Assembly (NCBI RefSeq): GCF_022539665.2
Contig: NC_081339.1
Location: 5,756,017-5,820,016 of the forward strand
DNA length: 64,000 bases
DNA from: Daphnia carinata
Lineage: Eukaryota > Arthropoda > Branchiopoda > Diplostraca > Daphniidae
Direction of reading: 5' to 3'
Shown: positions 59,211 to 64,000 of the stretch, piece after piece
How positions within the stretch are numbered: position 1 is the stretch's first letter
Layout: each line of letters starts with the position of its first letter
Translations under genes and position numbers: made by a program
The notes under the pieces: model-generated
The model's input: only the letters and a program-made list of their open reading frames with translations
What the model was told of the DNA's origin: nothing
The model's database searches: none

Positions 59211-62200
59211 TTTTCTCTTCAAAAAACACTCACACAACAATTTCACGTAATACTTTTTTTTTTTTTTTTAAAGAGTTTGCACCACTTAATTCACAGTACG
59301 ACCGAACCCCACAAACACGAGATGTTAAATGTGTCTCCCTAGTTTTGAAAGAAAATGTCGGACGGAACGAAAAAAAATAAAATCTTTGCTGATATCAGGA
59401 GAACGGGGAGGGGTGGCCAAATAGACAAGGCGGAGGCCGTTTGTCGAGATAACACACGACGACCGTCCAACGATTTAGGAAAAAGAAAAAACTTTGGATC
59501 ACGTGACTCGATGAATTGTCGCCGCCATTGGAGTTGGGCAAATAAGAAAAACAATACAACACTTGCACTTTGAAACGCACACACAATTTTCTCGGTCAAC
59601 GCTGATTAAACGTTAGAAGAAAGTCACGTTCGACCAATGTGAACGCATGGCGAATGTCTTTCTAAAATAAAAGAACATTCGTCTTCACTAATGAGTAGAC
59701 ACTTTTCCCAACTCTTGTTTGCTTTTAAACGAAAGTATTGTTCTTTTGCTGCCGTTGTCAGTTTCTGGTGAACGAACGTCTGTCGGTGCAGAGAAATGAG
59801 CGCCAATCGTAAAAATAACAGCCCAGAAAAAAAAAAATAAATAAATAAACTCGGAAGGTCCAACAGGATTGGGCGAGAACAGACACGTCCGTTCTCAGCG
59901 GAGGCGGGTGGGCGACTGAAACGCTGACTCTACACACACAGCCACACACACTGGCCATACTCCCCCCTCCCTCCTTACCCCTATTTTCCTCCCCCCCTCT
60001 TTATTTATCCCTGGGAGGGGGGGGCGGACCTACCACCCGGAAAGAGGACGCAAAAACTTAAAAAGATGGAGAGGAAGCTGTTTTCAAAGCGGTGGCGCTA
60101 CTAGTCCAATGGCGGCAAAATTCAAAATGTTCCACAAGAAAACACGTCATTCCAAGACAAAAAGAAACTAGGAAACAACATAATCACGTTGAATCATTTT
60201 TTTTTCGGGGAAAATAAAAGTTGAGGCCAAAGAGAAATAGGGTGGGTCTGGCCACTTTCACATCTTCCTATTGACTTTTGAGAGATTGCGATGGCAGCCA
60301 AAGGCGAAAGAGCACAGCCCTTCGCCACATCGACGGGGCCCATTTTTTTTTTTTCCCTTTTTCTTTGCCTCTGAGCAAAGGCAAATAGACAAAAGAATCG
60401 AGTAAAGAGAGAGAGAGAGAGAGAGATCTTATCGCGCTCTGCACACAAGTCGACATCGTTCGTAACGTCCTACATATTAGGGCTAATACTGTGTTTGCTC
60501 GCTATACAAGAGACGATGTGTACACGCTGTTGGATTATTGACTTTGAGCTTATCAATCGATCCACACAGCACAACAACCTTTTTTCTTTCTTTCTTGCTT
60601 TCTTTCCTCTCCCTGTCTCGACATGGAAAAGACGATTTGTTGTCAAATATTTGACAATTTTGCCTGGCCGCCGTCTGGAATGGGTTGCACGTAGCGCCAT
60701 CTCTTATCGAATATTGGCTACATTTCTTGTCGATGGAATGCAGATGAAAAAAGAAAACAAACAAAAAATGCGTCTAATAAAATAGAAATAAAATGCAGCG
60801 ACACGTTTTTTTTGGTTGTGGCAACAAAACAACAGGGGAAGTGAGGGGGAAGAATAATAAACCGACACTTTGGATGTCTGTCTGTTGTGTCAAAAGTTGA
60901 AACAAACTAAGGGACGCACACGGCTCTTTTGTGATTTCTTTTAGACATAAAGTCACGCGATACGGGGCCTCTTTTCTTTTCTTTGTTGGACAGTTCGACA
61001 CAAAACGTTTAAAAAAAAAAAAAAAAATTGAAAAATTAATGCATCATCATATTTTCTTTTACGTCTCGACTTGTTCTCGTCAAACTACAAAACACGAATT
61101 CGAGTATTTCTTTTTCTACAACCGCAAACATCCGCTGGATGGTTTTCCTTTTATTTTGGGGGTGGGTGAAACGTAGAGTTTGCAGGGATCACGATGTTTC
61201 AGAGGAAACGGAAGAAACCCCTTCGACCACCCAACAACTCGATAAGAATTCGAAAAAAAAAATTCGTCAGGAAATGACCATAGACTTGGAAGGATCAGCA
61301 TTTTACCTCGTTGATTGCAAAAAAACGATTGCATCATTGAAAGAAAACGACGAGACGCCATCAAACAGCAGGTGTACACACTTTTCTCTCTTTTGTTGCA
61401 TATTGACAGTTATCTCTTTTTGTGTTTCAACTTGGGTTGGGCCTTTTTTTTTTTATTTGTTCTTTCCCCCCCCCCACTACACTATCAGCACAGCCTCACG
61501 GACAACGCCATCTCTCACCGGACGCTCGGCGTGTGTCAACATTTTCTTTTTTACACCTTTGCAACGTGTCGATCACAACAATGGCCGACACGATTTTTAT
61601 TTTCGTTACGGGGGCGGATCTCGAGGAAAAATCACGCGGCCAATTTTTGGAAGGGTGTCGTATTCAACCTGTTTGTTCCTTTCTCTTACCTCCCCCCCGT
61701 CTCCTGTGACATGAGATCCTGAGGAACGTCATCCGTATCACGTCAAAAAACAAAAACAAAAAAAAAACTAGACACAAAAAGAAAGAACCAACGTTCTACC
61801 TATGTACCGCCGTCCCCCCTTGCATATTGAATTACAACATCCACCCACAAAAATTTTAGATCTACGTCGCCCTCTTTTTTTTTTTTTTTTTAGTTTGGAG
61901 GGGGGAGGGAATGTGGAGGTACGAAACACAAAAGTCAAAAAAAAAGGTTTTTAGTTTCGTGAAAGAAAAAAAAACATGGGGTGGGTATCATAAAAAAAGG
62001 GGGGGGGGGGTTTGTCTCATCATCCGGCGGAAGATGAGATTCCGTCATATTTAAATATGAATAAAAAAAAAAATACAAATTCAACAAGTTTCACGTCGAT
62101 TTGCCCAGACACGTGCCACGAATCCCTGCAAAAAAAAAAAAAAAAAAGAAAAGAAAAACGAATGCGATCGGACGCAAAGGGCTGGATGTAACGTCAAGTT

Positions 62201-64000
62201 GTTGATCTTTTCAGCTCCGTCTTTGGCTTGTTCCCTATAAAGAATGGGCGCAAAAGAGTGGAGGGGAACGCAGATGAGAGTTGGTAAATGGATCGATTCT
62301 TGAAAAAAGAAACGGTGGCTGGCTGAGCTGGAACAACATCCAATTTCACGCGTAGCCAATCCGACACACACGCGTCTCATCACCATAGCAACCCAGGGCC
62401 AACGAAAATGATCGGGTCCTGCTCACTAAAAAACACGAGGTCAACTCGTCCAGACTCGACCTCCATCCCGACAATAAAAATCATATATCGAACAGCCAAT
62501 ACATTCGGTAGTCGAGAAAACAAAAAAAAAAAAAAAGAAATCACGATCTCGACGTGCATTGAAATGATTCAATCTTGCCAGAGTTTTCCCTTGAAAGCGC
62601 ATTCGTTTTGCATAATGCGACGGCACTCTTTGTGATGGAAAACTTTTCGCGACGTCATTACATTTGTGTGTATAGCACTTGTTAGATGTGTTTGAATTCA
62701 AAAGAAGGAATCACATTTTCTTTTGGGTTCAATTCTAATGAAATTTTCAAACATCACGAGGTTCTCAAATGAAAAGCCGGTCTTTTCTAGTATTTTAACG
62801 AGGGTCAAGTTCCTCCCACCCCAAATGACCAATTAAAACTATCCACTACTTCAAGAAAAATCATCTTGTTATTAGTTTTAACTTTGAAAAAACATGTCCG
62901 AGATGTCTATCGATTATTCAACGAGTGCGGGGGGGGGGGGATACTTTTCTCTTCCGGATGAAAAATCTCCCTTCCCCATTTCCAAAACTACATGGCGCGC
63001 ATGTGATGAGGGGGGAGGTACAAAAAAAAAAAAAAAGGAAACTGACGAATGTGGGTGTGCATCCGCATTCAACTGGATAAAGTTTTTTTTTTTTTCTGCG
63101 ATGGAAACGAGCGGATGGAAGAAAAAGCTATTCCATAATAAAAGCAGAGCGTGGTATAATATAGATAAAAAAAGGAAGAGAAAAATGGGGTAGGAGGGAT
63201 TTGGATCGATCCGGATCTTCTTTACCATCTTTTCCAAAGAACAAAAAGAGGCACATCATCAGCTGACGTTGTTATTATCCAGTTGTTGGTTTCTCTACCC
63301 CACAACAATGGCAATCTGGATTTTTTTTTCTTTCTGATATCCCCCGTCCCTACCCGCAGATTACAATCGTCATAAAATGCCTCCGCATTAACACAGAACT
63401 AATACAAAAACCCGATTGTCACGACGATTGCATGCGCGTAAATTAAGCCAACTTGAAAACGGTTTCACAAGTTAAGAAATAAAGAAAATGTGTTGACTTA
63501 CCACACGGTGTGCCACCTCTGTCAAGTGGCGTGTGTTTGCAACTCGGTTCAAAAGGACGACCGTGTCCTCTAACAGCCCCGTTCAAATGAAAATGCCCGT
63601 GGGAAAAGCACTTGAATTCCCCCTCACCACCAAGTCCCTTATGTTTAACAAGAACAAAAGAAAAAAAAAAAAATGTGTTTTAATTGTTGTTTTAAAAAAA
63701 CGCCGATAGACGACCAATCAACGAACATCCAATCTAAACAACGAACAAACGTCGTCTGCTACGCGTCACGAGATTTTATGTCAGACGACCCGAAACAAAA
63801 GTTCACTCAGTCACGCGGATTTCTTTTTCCAAAACTTGACTCGACATAATAAATAAATTAAAACAAACCAATGTCTCACCTTTTTTTTTTCTCAGCAGGA
63901 AAACGACGTTCCATCACATCAGAAATCGATTGCAAACGAGGCCCCTGAATAATGAAGAAACACATTCAGTTCAATGAAATGGCATCTACCCGTAGGGAGA
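59211..64000. other. CELF upstream region / possible large first intron
   Basis: This is low-complexity sequence with many A, T and G homopolymer runs, (GA)n at 60404-60427 and G-runs. No gene was found. One exon-like segment at 63502-63569 is listed separately. Open frames here come from homopolymers. Confidence 0.4.
63502..63569 (-). other. Candidate upstream exon (CELF or next gene)
   Basis: The 68-nt segment is bounded on the minus strand by a good acceptor (gctgttag) and a consensus donor (gtaagtcaac). One frame is open. It could be a 5' UTR exon of an alternative CELF transcript starting at the ATG of the 58348-58173 exon, or belong to a gene outside the window. Confidence 0.3.

Noticed and set aside
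59211-63237. Many 60-190 codon frames upstream of CELF
   Set aside because: They are driven by homopolymer runs (Phe, Lys, Gly, Pro) with no conserved motif or exon structure.

Overview
This is arthropod nuclear DNA, most likely from a branchiopod crustacean of the Daphnia type. Genes are split by many short (about 50-90 bp) GT-AG introns, sit close together on both strands, and include arthropod/metazoan families such as calumenin, IFT20, EEA1, MED8, PRMT5, CELF/Bruno and a Vasa-like helicase. No prokaryotic, organellar or viral block is visible. The species call is inference; the exon models are built by eye from reading frame, splice sites and recalled family sequence.

Layout. 1-4.8 kb: two tandem secreted collagen-like genes made of repeated [helical motif - Gly-X-Y stretch - poly-Gly] modules, the first cut by the window edge. 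5.0-6.0 kb (-): single-exon membrane-anchored METTL24-like methyltransferase. 7.8-11.3 kb (+): RBM26/27 (Swm) RNA-binding protein. 11.9-15.2 kb (-): calumenin, IFT20 and PLGRKT. 16.7-26.8 kb: a cluster of Golgi-type glycan enzymes, with two alpha-1,3-fucosyltransferases, two alpha-1,4-glycosyltransferases of the A4GALT/A4GNT family, and a lone CASD1-type SGNH (sugar O-acetyltransferase) domain protein. 27.2-36.8 kb: a dense housekeeping block, EEA1 (+), MED8 (-), MRPS25 (+), TOMM6 (-), TSEN15 (+), MEA1 (-), CutA (+), in alternating divergent and convergent pairs with very short spacers. 36.8-47 kb: a repeat-rich, gene-poor stretch holding a broken intron-bearing Vasa-like DEAD-box pseudogene, tRNA-like SINE heads, a GC-rich minisatellite, a piggyBac-type MITE with TTAA target sites, and faint decayed coding traces. 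47.0-49.5 kb (-): PRMT5. 51.9-59.2 kb (-): a 14-exon CELF/Bruno gene. 59.2-64 kb: its upstream region, low-complexity, with one possible extra exon.

The best candidate for a working system is the 16.7-26.8 kb group. Its members would all act in the Golgi lumen on terminal sugars (fucose, alpha-1,4-linked GlcNAc/Gal, possible O-acetylation) and are arranged partly as head-to-head pairs. Other points worth a look are the exon-shuffled collagen-like architecture with every intron in phase 1, the hairpin-rich MITE, a GC-AG intron in PRMT5, an in-frame 66-nt intron inside the EEA1 FYVE finger, and a palindromic poly(A) site shared by EEA1 and MED8.
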